Shown here one piece after another: positions 27,620-36,308 of a DNA stretch of 64,000 nt. This DNA comes from Bryobacteraceae bacterium. GTDB taxonomy: Bacteria; Acidobacteriota; Terriglobia; Bryobacterales; Bryobacteraceae. Each line of letters opens with the position of its first letter. Position 1 is the first letter of the stretch. The notes beneath the pieces are model-generated. The model searched no databases. It saw only the letters and a list, made by a program, of their open reading frames with translations, and was not told the DNA's origin. The stretch is taken from assembly GCA_026129905.1 (NCBI GenBank), contig JAHCHE010000031.1, positions 23,702 to 87,701 on the forward strand, read 5' to 3'. The translations under genes were made by a program, and so were the position numbers.

Positions 27620-28051
27620 TCAGCGCGACTTTCGCTGCTGCTGAAGCTGTTGCAGCTTTTCGATCTCCTCTTGAGACAGGGCGGGAAAGAACGCGGCCGG
27701 GTTAGGAGACTTTCTAACCTCTTGGTCGTGAATCAGGAAAGCGAAAATCCTCTTTCCGTCGCCGCTGCTGATGCCGGAGTTCGGCTTGTGCATCATCCGC
27801 TTGACATAGCGCTCCCACTCGTCCCGCGCCATGGTGGTATTGATGGGCCGAGCGATGGTGTGGCACTTGGAGCACTTGGTCCGGAAGAGCTTGTACGTGT
27901 CCTGGAGCGGCGCCGGATAGCCGGAGACGTCGATGGTATCCGGACCCTTGTCCTGGGGGAGTTCTACCGTGCTTTCCTGCGCCAACATAAGGACCGAGGC
28001 GGACAGGCAGCAGGCGGTTAAAAGGAGAATGGGGCGCTTTTCTCTTTTCAT
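27620..28051 (-). CDS. Periplasmic monoheme cytochrome c
   Basis: The 143-residue protein has a signal peptide ([19 protein letters not shown], then AQES) and one heme site, CSKCH, near residue 60, followed by a candidate methionine ligand in [13 protein letters not shown] charged Gln-rich helix ([16 protein letters not shown]) ends the protein. It sits between the outer-membrane cytochrome-porin gene (6 bases upstream) and the Rieske gene (22 bases downstream), so a shuttle between outer membrane and bc complex is a reasonable inference. Confidence 0.88.
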   Translation of the reverse strand: MKREKRPILLLTACCLSASVLMLAQESTVELPQDKGPDTIDVSGYPAPLQDTYKLFRTKCSKCHTIARPINTTMARDEWERYVKRMMHKPNSGISSGDGKRIFAFLIHDQEVRKSPNPAAFFPALSQEEIEKLQQLQQQRKSR

Positions 28052-28057
28052 TATGCG

Positions 28058-29350
28058 TCACCAAATAAAGCGGATATCCGCGATAAAGCGGCGGTCGCGG
28101 CCCTTGACGCTCGTCACCGGGTCCGCCCCACGCTCGTCCGTGTAGGCGCCCCGCACGATGACGTTGCCGGTTTCCGTGAGCGCCTTGGACGCCCCCATGC
28201 TCCAGGCGCGGGAATGGGTACGGGCGCCTCCCTGGATATCCTGGTTGAGCCAGTCGTAACGAGCCATGGCGGCCAGCCCAGGCATGAAGTAATAGTCTAC
28301 CTCTCCGCGGTAACTGTTGCCTCTCAGGTTCACGGTGGAGGCGTTGGCCGCCCATTTCCAGTCGTCTCTGGTGCGAACGTATCCGCCAATGACGTCGAGC
28401 TTGTCGAAGAACAGGTAGTTTCCGAAGAATCCCACCCGCGTCACCACCGGCCGGAAGGTGAACGCCTCCTCGCCGAACTGCTGTTCCTGGTCCTTCTTGC
28501 CGTAATAGGTCATGAACGTAACGCCGCCGTCGGGTCCAAACCAGTAATCGGCATTAAACCAGAAATCTTTGGCGTTCTTTTTGGAATCGAAGGCAATACC
28601 TTCGCCTTCCTCGTCCACGCCGTTGGTCACCTTGGCGGAGAAGGCCACGATCTTCGCGAAGTACGGCGAGGCCCACGTGTAGCCGGCGTGAACGCCCACC
28701 GGCTTGTGATCCATCGTGAAATTGAGCGCGTCGGCGTGCTCGAATTGCAGCGGCGCGCTTGGAAACAGGCTGAACCCCATCGCGCCCCGGGTCCCTTCGT
28801 CTTCCTGAAGCAGCATCTTCCCCGCCCGCAACAGGAAGCTCGAGTTCACCCGGCCGCCCGCGTAGGCCACCACCGCCTGGTCCAGCTCCGCGCCTTCGCT
28901 GGAGATCTCGGCTTCGACGAAGTACGCGATGGGCGTTTGCGGAAGATTTCCGCCGGAGAACACCTCGATGGCGTCGGCGTTGAAGCTCGACTGAGAACTC
29001 CGCGCGCCGTCTTCCTGGGTTTTCGACACCGTGAAATCGGGGTCGTACATGAGCGCCGCCGCGTCCGTCAGGCTCCACTTGTACATGCGGTCGAGTTCGG
29101 ACAGTTTGCGCGGCGTCGTGCCGGGGTCATAGTCGGGCAGCGACCTGTACCCGAAGCGCTTATAGAGATAGCCGGTCTTGTTCAGCACCGGCGGCATGAG
29201 ATGGCAGTTATAACATTTGACGTTGTGCTTTCGGGCGAAGCCGGGCATCGCGCCCGCGCGCGGAACCGGAGCGCCGAGCCAGAGCGCGCCGAGCCCGATC
29301 AGAACCATCCACCGAGATCGCCAGCGGGCCGCAACGATCCGCTTGAGCAT
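28058..29350 (-). CDS. Fused monoheme cytochrome / outer-membrane beta-barrel (Cyc2-like layout)
   Basis: The 430-residue protein has a signal peptide (about 1-34) followed by a single heme motif CYNCH at residues 46-50 inside MPGFARKHNVKCYNCH, LMPPVLNKTGYLYKRFGY. The rest is a beta-barrel: repeated amphipathic strands such as AIEVFSGG, SFLLRAGKML, DFWFNADYWF, FMTYYGKK, VDYYFMPGLAAMARYDWL, ending FIADIRFIW with an aromatic last residue. This order (heme first, FARK near it, PxLNxxG after it, then porin) is that of Cyc2-type cytochrome-porins, which move electrons across the outer membrane. It is the first gene of a bc-complex operon behind a good promoter at 29400-29428. Function in this organism is inference; many similar proteins have none assigned. 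Confidence 0.75.
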   Translation of the reverse strand: MLKRIVAARWRSRWMVLIGLGALWLGAPVPRAGAMPGFARKHNVKCYNCHLMPPVLNKTGYLYKRFGYRSLPDYDPGTTPRKLSELDRMYKWSLTDAAALMYDPDFTVSKTQEDGARSSQSSFNADAIEVFSGGNLPQTPIAYFVEAEISSEGAELDQAVVAYAGGRVNSSFLLRAGKMLLQEDEGTRGAMGFSLFPSAPLQFEHADALNFTMDHKPVGVHAGYTWASPYFAKIVAFSAKVTNGVDEEGEGIAFDSKKNAKDFWFNADYWFGPDGGVTFMTYYGKKDQEQQFGEEAFTFRPVVTRVGFFGNYLFFDKLDVIGGYVRTRDDWKWAANASTVNLRGNSYRGEVDYYFMPGLAAMARYDWLNQDIQGGARTHSRAWSMGASKALTETGNVIVRGAYTDERGADPVTSVKGRDRRFIADIRFIW

Positions 29351-29399
29351 TCATCTTCCTCCTCGTGTTCGACCCCGCGAATCCTTAACTGACGGTTCA

Positions 29400-29437
29400 A
29401 TTTTAAGATAATCGGAGTTGAAAGTCAATTGCAACTC
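29400..29437 (-). promoter_or_regulatory. Sigma70 promoter with overlapping inverted repeat
   Basis: On the minus strand TTGACT (29423-29428) and TAAAAT (29400-29405) are separated by exactly 17 bases, a good -35/-10 pair. The start point would fall near 29393, about 43 bases before the cytochrome-porin ATG. GAGTTG (29415-29420) and CAACTC (29432-29437) form an inverted repeat spanning the -35 box, a plausible operator. Confidence 0.7.
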
Positions 29438-29512
29438 GCATGCGGCGTCCCGCCCCCAGGCGGATGCCCACCGGAAACATGCCATACTACTCAGTACGAA
29501 GGAGTTTTCTCG

Positions 29513-30490
29513 ATGCGTTTCTCGTATTCCAGGCGGCAGGCGATGTTCCTGTTCGCGTGCGCTCCGGCGCTGGGCGGCGCGCCGGCGGCCGCGAAAACCC
29601 TCCGTGGGGTGTTCCCCATCATGAGCACGCCGTTCACCGCGGACAAGGCGGTGGATTACGAAGACCTGGCGCGCGAGGTCGAATTTCTCGACGCTTGCGG
29701 CGTCCACGGGATGGTATGGCCGCAACTGGCCAGCGAATACTGGCTGCTGACGCGTGAAGAGCGGTTTCGCGGCATGGAGGCGCTAGCCAAGGCGGCGCGC
29801 GGCCGGAAGCCGGCGCTCGTGCTTGGGGTGCAGGCGCCGACAACGGACGAGATGCTGGAATACGCGCGCCATGGCGAGAAGCTGGAGCCCGACGGCATGA
29901 TCGCGATTCCGCCCAAGGAGGCCAGGACACTCGAGGACTTCCTCAACTACTACCGCGCGCTGGCCAAAGTCACCAAACGGCCGATTTTCGTGCAGACGAG
30001 CGGAGGCGCGAAAGATGTCGAGCCGAAGGTGGAGGCACTGGTGGAACTGGCCCGGGAGTTTCCCCATTGCGCCTATATCAAGGAGGAATATCCGCCGATA
30101 CTCGAACGCGCGAAGCAGCTTGTGGCGCACCGGCCTTACATCAAGGGCGTCTTCAGCGGCGCCCACGGCAAGGGCTGGACCTACGAAATGCGGCTGGGCT
30201 GCGACGGCACGTGCCCGGGCTCATCTCTCAGCGACGTCTACGTTCGCATCTGGGACTGGTATCAGGGCGGGGAGAAGGAGAAGGCGCTCGACCTGTTCGC
30301 GAAGCTGATGCTGCTGGTGAACCTGGACAGCCAGATACCCGGTACGCTGACCTACCTGATGAAGCGCCGCGGCGTTTTCAAAACCGTCGTTTCGCGCCAG
30401 CGCGAGATTAAGCTCAGCAAGGAGGCGCTCGACGAGATCGAGTTTAACTTCGCAACGCTGAAGCCATTTCTGAAGACGCACGCCGGCTAG
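29513..30490 (+). CDS. Dihydrodipicolinate synthase/N-acetylneuraminate lyase family protein, exported
   Basis: The 325-residue protein starts MRFSYSRRQAMFLFACAPAL, a twin-arginine-like signal, after an aaggag ribosome site. The TIM-barrel follows: GVFPIMSTPFTADKAVDYED, LARE, GVHGMVWPQLASEYWLL and the likely Schiff-base lysine in CAYIKEEYPP near residue 188. The family cleaves or forms carbon bonds of pyruvate-linked keto acids; export is unusual for it. The next genes, a molybdenum hydroxylase, lie 29 bases downstream and could be in the same transcript. Confidence 0.82.
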   Translation: MRFSYSRRQAMFLFACAPALGGAPAAAKTLRGVFPIMSTPFTADKAVDYEDLAREVEFLDACGVHGMVWPQLASEYWLLTREERFRGMEALAKAARGRKPALVLGVQAPTTDEMLEYARHGEKLEPDGMIAIPPKEARTLEDFLNYYRALAKVTKRPIFVQTSGGAKDVEPKVEALVELAREFPHCAYIKEEYPPILERAKQLVAHRPYIKGVFSGAHGKGWTYEMRLGCDGTCPGSSLSDVYVRIWDWYQGGEKEKALDLFAKLMLLVNLDSQIPGTLTYLMKRRGVFKTVVSRQREIKLSKEALDEIEFNFATLKPFLKTHAG

Positions 30491-30519
30491 CCGTACAATC
30501 ACGGAAAGGAGGGCGGCGC

Positions 30520-31008
30520 GTGGATGTAACGGTCGATCTGAACGTCAACGGCCGGTCAACGACCGTCACCACCGATCCGGACCGGCCGCTTCTGGACGTC
30601 CTGCGGGAGGACCTCGGGCTCACGGGCACGAAATACGGCTGCGGCGAAGGCCAATGCCGGACCTGCACCGTGCTGGTGGACGGCCGCCCGGTTACTTCCT
30701 GCCTCATGACCGTGTCCCGCGCGGCGGGCAGGAAGATCGTCACCATCGAGGGGCTGGCGCGGGAGGGCGGACTCCATCCTGTCCAGGAAGCTTTCCTGAG
30801 CGAGGGGGCCATGCAGTGCGGTTATTGCGTCCCGGGCATGATCCTCAACGCCGCGGCGCTGCTCGAAACCAATCCCGACCCCAGCGACGAGCAGATCGTC
30901 GAGTGGATGAACGGCAATCTGTGCCGTTGCTGCGGCTATCCGAAAATTGTGGCGGCGGTCCGCCGCGCCGCCGCCGCGGGCGCGCTGTCCCGGCGAGGTG
31001 AGCGATGA
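30520..31008 (+). CDS. 2Fe-2S subunit of a molybdenum hydroxylase (xanthine dehydrogenase family, IorA-like)
   Basis: The 162-residue protein starts at GTG after aaggagg. It has the plant-type ferredoxin cluster site GCGEGQCRTCTVLVDGRPV at about residues 42-60, and the second, helical 2Fe-2S domain with QCGYCVPGMILNAAALL and CRCCGYPKIVAAVRRAA. It shuttles electrons from the molybdenum cofactor subunit encoded directly downstream, overlapping by 4 bases. No FAD subunit is present, as in the two-subunit isoquinoline 1-oxidoreductase type that passes electrons to a cytochrome. Confidence 0.92.
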   Translation: MDVTVDLNVNGRSTTVTTDPDRPLLDVLREDLGLTGTKYGCGEGQCRTCTVLVDGRPVTSCLMTVSRAAGRKIVTIEGLAREGGLHPVQEAFLSEGAMQCGYCVPGMILNAAALLETNPDPSDEQIVEWMNGNLCRCCGYPKIVAAVRRAAAAGALSRRGER

Positions 31009-33167
31009 GGAACCCCGCTATCATCCCGGACAACGAGCCTGAGCGCTACGAACTACGCGAGGCGCCCCGGTACGACTTCGCGCTGACGCGCCGGGACCTG
31101 CTGAGCGCCGCCGGCGCCGGCATCCTCATCACCGTCCACCGCTCGACCGCGATCGCGCAATCCACTCGGCCGGCGCAACAGAGCGTAGCCGCGCGCGTTC
31201 ACATCGCATCGGATGGGCGGATCACCGTCATGACGGGCAAGGTAGAGATCGGACAGGGCTCGCGCACGCAGCTCACGCAAGCGGCGGCCGAGGAGTTGCG
31301 CGCTCCGGTGGAGAGCATCGCGCTGATCATGGCCGATACGGAGCTGACGCCCGACGACGGCGGCACGGCGGGAAGCCGCACCACGCCCTCGACAGTGCCC
31401 GCGGTTAGGAAAGGCGCCGCCGCGGCCCGCCAAATTCTGATCGATTTGGCGGCCCGCCAGTGGGAAGCCGACGCGGGCGCTCTCCGGACCGAGGACGGCG
31501 CGGTGATCGACCCGGCTTCGGGCCGGAAGCTCACGTATGGAGAACTGGCCCGGTCGGCCGATTTCGATCCGGCGTTCGCGCAAGCGGTTCCGGACGACGT
31601 CGAGGTGACCGCCACGAAGGACTGGAAGGTGCTCGGGACATCTGTCCCGCGGCCGGACGGGCGGGACGTCGTCACCGGCGCGCATCGGTATCCGTCCGAC
31701 ATTGTCCGGCCGAACATGCTGTACGGGCGGGTGCTGCGGCCTCCATCCTACGGCGCGACGCTGAACGAACTCGATCTCGCGCCGGCGCAGGCGCTTGCGG
31801 GCGTGGTGGCCGTGCGCGACGGGGACTTCGCAGGGTGCGCGGCGCCCACGTCATACGGAGCGGGAAAGGCCGTGGAGGCGCTCGCAAAGGCGGCGAGGTG
31901 GGAACGTCCGCCCCAGCCGTCCGGGAGCACGCTGTTTGAGCATTTGAAGCGGCATGCGGCGACGGGGGAAGGCGGCGGCCGCACGCCGCGCGTCAATGAG
32001 TCGGGTTCAATCGAAGAAGGGCTTGCCGCGGCCGGCAGGACGCTGCGCGCTTCCTACGAGGTGGCATACATTCAGCACGCGCCGATGGAGCCGCGCGCGG
32101 CCGTCGCCGAGTGGGAGGACGGCCGCCTGACCGTCTGGACCGGCACGCAGCAGCCGATGAACGTGCGGCGGGAGTTGGCCGCCGCGTTTCATCTTCCCGA
32201 GGAACGCGTCCGCGTCATCGTGCCGGATACCGGTGGGGGCTTCGGCGGCAAGCACTCGGGCGAATCGGCCGTCGAGGCCGCGCGGCTGGCCAAGGCGGCG
32301 GGCCGGCCGGTGTCGCTGCGCTGGACGCGCGAGGAAGAGTTCACCTGGGCGTATTTCCGTCCCGCCGCGCTGATCGAAACGGGCGCGGGCATCGTCGAAG
32401 ACGGGCAATTGTTGGCGTGGGAGTTCACCAATATCAATTCGGGCGCGTCGGCTCTGCGGTCGCCGTATGACATCCCGCATACGCGCGAGCAGTTTCTGCA
32501 AAGCGATTCGCCGCTGCGGCAGGGCTCGTATCGGGTGCTCGCGGCGACGGCCAACAACTTCGCCCGCGAATCGTTCATGGACGAGCTGGCCGCCGCTTGC
32601 ATGCGCGATCCGCTGGAATACCGCCTGGCCCATCTGAAGGACGAACGGATGCGCGCGGTGCTGGAAGCCGCCGCGGCCCGCTTCGGCTGGGACGAGCGAA
32701 AGAAGTCCCGGCCTTCGAATCGCGGCGTCGGGCTGGCATGCGGAACCGAGAAGGGCTCCTACGTGGCCGCGTGCGTCGAGGTGGAAGTGGACCGGCAGGA
32801 AGGCGCCATCCGCCTGCTGGAGGTGTGCCAAACCTTCGAGTGCGGCGCGATTCAGAACCCCGAGAACCTGAAGGCGCAGGTGACCGGGTGCATCATCATG
32901 ACGATTGGAGGCGCGCTGTTGGAGGAGATCCGGTTCGAAGGAGGCCGGATTCTGAACGCGAGGTTTTCCCGCTACCGGGTCCCGCGGTTCAAGGACGTTC
33001 CGGCGATGGAGATCGTGCTGCTGAACCGGCCGGACCTGCCCTCGGCCGGGGCGGGCGAGACGCCGATGATCGCCGTTCCTCCGGCGGTGGCGAACGCCGT
33101 CTTCGACGCGGCATCCGTGCGGATCCGCTCGATGCCGATTCGCGGCGCCGCGCTCCGGCAGGCCTGA
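31005..33167 (+). CDS. Molybdopterin-binding subunit of a molybdenum hydroxylase (IorB-like), Tat-exported
   Basis: The 720-residue protein has an N-terminal twin-arginine signal after a short leader (TRRDLLSAAGAGILITVH), then GKVEIGQGSRTQLTQAAAEE and GTAGSRTTPSTVP of the first domain. VPDTGGGFGGKHSGESAVEA is the molybdopterin glycine-rich loop near residue 405, and LRQGSYRVLAATANNFARE follows. The conserved catalytic glutamate region of the family is GAGETPMIAVPPAVANA near the C-terminus. Two-subunit enzymes of this kind oxidise aldehydes or N-heterocycles in the periplasm. The substrate cannot be told. Confidence 0.88.
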   Translation: MRNPAIIPDNEPERYELREAPRYDFALTRRDLLSAAGAGILITVHRSTAIAQSTRPAQQSVAARVHIASDGRITVMTGKVEIGQGSRTQLTQAAAEELRAPVESIALIMADTELTPDDGGTAGSRTTPSTVPAVRKGAAAARQILIDLAARQWEADAGALRTEDGAVIDPASGRKLTYGELARSADFDPAFAQAVPDDVEVTATKDWKVLGTSVPRPDGRDVVTGAHRYPSDIVRPNMLYGRVLRPPSYGATLNELDLAPAQALAGVVAVRDGDFAGCAAPTSYGAGKAVEALAKAARWERPPQPSGSTLFEHLKRHAATGEGGGRTPRVNESGSIEEGLAAAGRTLRASYEVAYIQHAPMEPRAAVAEWEDGRLTVWTGTQQPMNVRRELAAAFHLPEERVRVIVPDTGGGFGGKHSGESAVEAARLAKAAGRPVSLRWTREEEFTWAYFRPAALIETGAGIVEDGQLLAWEFTNINSGASALRSPYDIPHTREQFLQSDSPLRQGSYRVLAATANNFARESFMDELAAACMRDPLEYRLAHLKDERMRAVLEAAAARFGWDERKKSRPSNRGVGLACGTEKGSYVAACVEVEVDRQEGAIRLLEVCQTFECGAIQNPENLKAQVTGCIIMTIGGALLEEIRFEGGRILNARFSRYRVPRFKDVPAMEIVLLNRPDLPSAGAGETPMIAVPPAVANAVFDAASVRIRSMPIRGAALRQA

Positions 33168-33255
33168 CCCGCGGCTCGCCAAGAACCCCTCGGCCGGGGC
33201 GGCGGGCCTCGAATGGTATACTGGCTCCGATTCTCATTTTTCTCAGGAGCGCTTA

Positions 33256-34380
33256 ATGAAGGTACCTTTTTATGGCCATGTGCGCCAGTATCACAACATC
33301 AAGGCGGAGATCGACGCCAATATGCAGGAGGTTCTCGAAAGCGGCCAGTACGTCATGGGGCCGATGCTCGACAAGTTCGAGAAGGAGCTCGCCGCTTACC
33401 ACGGCATGAAGCACGCCATCGGCGTCAACAGCGGGACGGATGCTCTGTGGCTCGCATTCATGGCGCTGGGCATCGGGCCGGGCGACGAGTGCATCACCAC
33501 CACGAACACGTTTTTCGCCACGGCGGAAGCGATCTGGATCGCCGGCGCGACCGCGGTCTTCGTGGACTCCGACGCGGTGACCAACAACATCGACCCGTCG
33601 AAGATTGAAGCCGCCATCACCGAAAAGACGAAGATGATCGTGCCGGTACACCTCTACGGGCAGTGCGCGGACATGAAGGCCATACGGAAGATCGCCGACA
33701 AGCACAAGCTATATGTCATCGAGGACAACGCGCAGGCGATCGGCGCGCATGGCGATGGATTCAAAGTCGGCGAACTGAGCGACGGCGTCTGCACCAGCTT
33801 CATCATTCAGAAGAACCTCGGCACGTTCGGCGACGGCGGCGCGCTGGTGACCAACAACACCGATCTGGACCGCGAGGTCCGCCGGATGCGCAACCACGGC
33901 TCGCTCAAGCGCTCCGTCCACAGTTACGGCTTCAACAGCCGGCTCGACGATCTGCACGCCGGCATACTGAGCGCGAAGCTGAAGCACATCGACGAGTTCA
34001 GCGATTTGCGGAGAAAATGGGCCGCCCGGTTCACCGCCGGTCTTGCGGGCGCCAAGTCGATCACGCTGCCTTCGGAGACGCCCGGCTACCGGCACGTCTT
34101 CCACCTGTACGTGATCGAAACGAAGCAGCCCGAGCACCGCGATCCCCTGCTCGACTTCCTGCTCAAGAACGGCGTAGACGCCAAGTGCCACTACCCGATC
34201 GCGATCCACCAGCAGGAAGGCTATCCCTGGGGCAAACAAGCCCGCATCGCCGGGCCGATTCCCAACTCCGAACGCAACGCCGCCTGCTGCATCTCGATGC
34301 CGATGTTCCCCGAGCTGACGGAAGAGGAAGTGGATTACTGCGTCGCGAAGCTCCTGGAGTGGGAGAAGTCGCTGGACTGA
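33256..34380 (+). CDS. DegT/DnrJ/EryC1/StrS family sugar aminotransferase
   Basis: The 374-residue PLP enzyme has the family N-terminus with ESGQYVMGPMLDKFEKELAA, the NSGTDALWLAFMALGIGPGD block, VIEDNAQAIGAHGDG with the PLP aspartate, and the Schiff-base lysine in FIIQKNLGTFGDGGAL near residue 190. RLDDLHAGILSAKLKHIDEF and the late HYPIAIHQQEGYPWG are also family features. Such enzymes convert nucleotide keto-sugars to amino sugars. The Gfo/Idh gene starts 2 bases after its stop, an arrangement seen in amino-sugar pathways. Confidence 0.92.
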   Translation: MKVPFYGHVRQYHNIKAEIDANMQEVLESGQYVMGPMLDKFEKELAAYHGMKHAIGVNSGTDALWLAFMALGIGPGDECITTTNTFFATAEAIWIAGATAVFVDSDAVTNNIDPSKIEAAITEKTKMIVPVHLYGQCADMKAIRKIADKHKLYVIEDNAQAIGAHGDGFKVGELSDGVCTSFIIQKNLGTFGDGGALVTNNTDLDREVRRMRNHGSLKRSVHSYGFNSRLDDLHAGILSAKLKHIDEFSDLRRKWAARFTAGLAGAKSITLPSETPGYRHVFHLYVIETKQPEHRDPLLDFLLKNGVDAKCHYPIAIHQQEGYPWGKQARIAGPIPNSERNAACCISMPMFPELTEEEVDYCVAKLLEWEKSLD

Positions 34381-34382
34381 AC

Positions 34383-35450
34383 ATGAGCGGGACCTACAAG
34401 GTGGTGGTGGTGGGCATGGGCAAGCGAGGCGTCCACCACGCCATGGCCTTTCACGCGAATCCTCGCTTCGAGGTGGCCGGCATCTGCGATATCGACCCGG
34501 CGCGGCTGGAGGCTTCGGCCGCCAAGCTGGGCGGCGTGGTGACCGGGGCGGACGCGGCCGAGATCGCCTCGCGCGTCAAGCCCGACGTTTTCTGCTTCTG
34601 CACGATGCCGACCTTGCGGACGGAACTGGTCCGCATCGGCATCGACAGCGGCGCGCGGCTGATCGCGATGGAAAAGCCGATCGCACTGTCGAGCGCCGAG
34701 GGCATGAAACTGAAGCGGATGCTGGATGCAAGCGGCGTCAAAGCCGTGGTGAGCCACCAGCACCGCTACGGCGCCCATTACCAGAAGGTGAAGGAGATCG
34801 TCGCCAGCGGCGCGCTGGGGCGCATCCACACCGTCTACGGCACGGCGACCGGTTGGATGATGCACATGCTCACGCACCTGATCGACTACATGACCTGGTT
34901 CAAGGGCGACGCCGACGCGAGCTGGGTGATGGGCCAGGCGGCCGGGCGCGGCAAAATGACCGACGCGCACCCGTCGCCCGACTACATCGGCGGCTTCATT
35001 CACTTCGCGGACGGCGTGCGCGGCGTTGTCGAGTGCGGCGCCGGCGCTCCCGACGTGCCGGAGGTCGACTACTGGTGGCGCAAGTGCCGCATCGGGGCGC
35101 AGGGCGCGGACGGCTTCGCGGAAGCGCTGACCGGCGGCGGCTGGCGCGCGGTGACCCGGGAAGGGGTCTTCTCGGGGCCGGGCTCGATGAACTACGACCT
35201 GGACATGCCGCCGTACATCCAGCAGATGGCCGACTGGCTGGACGACGAGGCCAACGTGCATCCCTGCAACTTCACGAGCGCCTACAAAGGCTTCGAGATC
35301 ATGATGGGCCTATGCCGGTCGGCGGCTGAGGGAGGCCAGGTGGCGTTGCCGCTGACCTTCGGCGCTCAGGAACTGGATTTGCTTCGCGACCGGCTGTCGG
35401 AGAAGAAGGTTCTCCTGTCGATGCCGGCGAACGCGAAGGAGTACCAGTAG
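34383..35450 (+). CDS. Gfo/Idh/MocA family oxidoreductase
   Basis: The 355-residue protein starts MSGTYKVVVVGMGKRGVHHA with the NAD-binding loop and lacks a signal peptide, so it is cytoplasmic, unlike the one at 11022. RLIAMEKPIALSSAEGMKL is the EKP catalytic block and VVSHQHRYGAHYQKVKEIV carries the substrate-side residues. The start lies 2 bases after the aminotransferase stop, so they probably act in one sugar pathway. Fragments of a close copy of this gene, partly inverted, lie at 36660-36916. Confidence 0.92.
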   Translation: MSGTYKVVVVGMGKRGVHHAMAFHANPRFEVAGICDIDPARLEASAAKLGGVVTGADAAEIASRVKPDVFCFCTMPTLRTELVRIGIDSGARLIAMEKPIALSSAEGMKLKRMLDASGVKAVVSHQHRYGAHYQKVKEIVASGALGRIHTVYGTATGWMMHMLTHLIDYMTWFKGDADASWVMGQAAGRGKMTDAHPSPDYIGGFIHFADGVRGVVECGAGAPDVPEVDYWWRKCRIGAQGADGFAEALTGGGWRAVTREGVFSGPGSMNYDLDMPPYIQQMADWLDDEANVHPCNFTSAYKGFEIMMGLCRSAAEGGQVALPLTFGAQELDLLRDRLSEKKVLLSMPANAKEYQ

Positions 35451-35489
35451 CGCGGCGGCGCAGCACCAGCACCCAGAACGACCAATACC

Positions 35490-35870
35490 TCAGATGGCGA
35501 TGACAGCGACTTCGCGCCCGGAAACCGTGACGAGCCGTTCTATGTCCTCTGGGTCGCTTGTTAGAATCGCAGCCTTTTGCCGAAGCGCTGTCGTCACCAC
35601 GACGGCGTCAACGACATCCGAAGTCTTGGTCATGCCTAACAGTCTCCCGGCCTCGTGCGCCTCTTTCTCGCCAAGAGGAACCACGACGCACCCAGTCAGG
35701 AAGCGCCGAAGTTGAGCTTGTTGTGGGGACCGACTGACCTGGGCGACTACCGGCGCGGGAACCACTGGGACAACGCCAAGTTCCAAACGGGCCTTGTGTT
35801 CAGCCCACGCTCGCCGCTCGTTTCTGTCGGCGGCCACGAGAACGGCTGCGTCATAGACGACGGTACTCAT
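35490..35870 (-). CDS. PIN-domain toxin (VapC-like)
   Basis: The 126-residue protein has the PIN-fold ribonuclease layout: first aspartate in TVVYDAAVLVAADRNERRAW, the acidic middle LGEKEAHEAGRLLG, TSDVVDAVVVTTAL with the metal-binding aspartates, and a last aspartate in AAILTSDPEDIERLV. It overlaps the upstream antitoxin gene by 4 bases (ATGA). VapC toxins cleave specific RNAs. No catalytic acid is visibly missing, so the toxin is likely active. Confidence 0.85.
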   Translation of the reverse strand: MSTVVYDAAVLVAADRNERRAWAEHKARLELGVVPVVPAPVVAQVSRSPQQAQLRRFLTGCVVVPLGEKEAHEAGRLLGMTKTSDVVDAVVVTTALRQKAAILTSDPEDIERLVTVSGREVAVIAI

Positions 35871-36139
35871 GCCGAACGCCGGACCGTTCGCGATGTTCGG
35901 AGCTGAGCGCGCACGCTGCGGCGCGCTTCAGCCATCTCTTCCGTCGTGAAACGTCCGTGCTGCTTTTCCCATAGCGCGACCGCCGCCAAACCAGCCCGCC
36001 GCCGCAGTGCTTGACGCGCCGCGGCGGTCATCCAGGCAGAGACGCTCACCCCGTCGCGGGCGGCCGCCGCAAGGATGTCTTTGTGAATGTCAGGGTCCAC
36101 GGTGATCGCAAGCTTCGGTGATGGGTTGCCGCGCGGCAT
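35867..36139 (-). CDS. Ribbon-helix-helix antitoxin for the PIN toxin
   Basis: The 90-residue protein starts MPRGNPSPKLAITVDPDIHK, a DNA-binding beta strand plus helix (KDILAAAARDGVSVSAWMTAAARQAL) as in CopG/VapB-like repressors. The C-terminus (WEKQHGRFTTEEMAEARRSV) would wrap the toxin. The frame is open to 36553, but ATG 36139 follows a strong palindrome at 36145-36166 and begins the domain directly. It ends inside the toxin start, a normal antitoxin-first operon. Confidence 0.82.
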   Translation of the reverse strand: MPRGNPSPKLAITVDPDIHKDILAAAARDGVSVSAWMTAAARQALRRRAGLAAVALWEKQHGRFTTEEMAEARRSVRAQLRTSRTVRRSA

Positions 36140-36144
36140 ACAAA

Positions 36145-36166
36145 GTATCCTACTCCAGTAGGATAC
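36145..36166 (-). promoter_or_regulatory. Palindromic operator of the PIN module
   Basis: GTATCCTACT (36145-36154), CC, AGTAGGATAC (36157-36166) is a perfect 10-bp inverted repeat with a 2-base centre. It lies 5 bases before the antitoxin ATG, the expected place for autorepression by a ribbon-helix-helix dimer. Confidence 0.8.
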
Positions 36167-36256
36167 CACGCGGAGGCGGCGACGGATGGCAGGGCGCGTC
36201 CTGAAACGTAAAGCCACCAGCCAACCGACGTGCCGCGGGCGCCGGGCCATTATCGG

Positions 36257-36298
36257 TCGAATGCCGTCAGCGACATCGATCTGAATGACTATCATTAG
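36257..36298 (+). pseudogene. Remnant of a HigB-type toxin C-terminus
   Basis: In this frame the sequence reads SNAVSDIDLNDYH and stops at 36296-36298. HigB/RelE-like toxins end with a very similar D(V/I)xxxDYH tail. The upstream part of the gene is not readable in any frame. It stands 10 bases before the higA relic, the classical higBA order, so it is the toxin's surviving end. Confidence 0.6.
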
Positions 36299-36308
36299 GA
36301 GCCGCACG

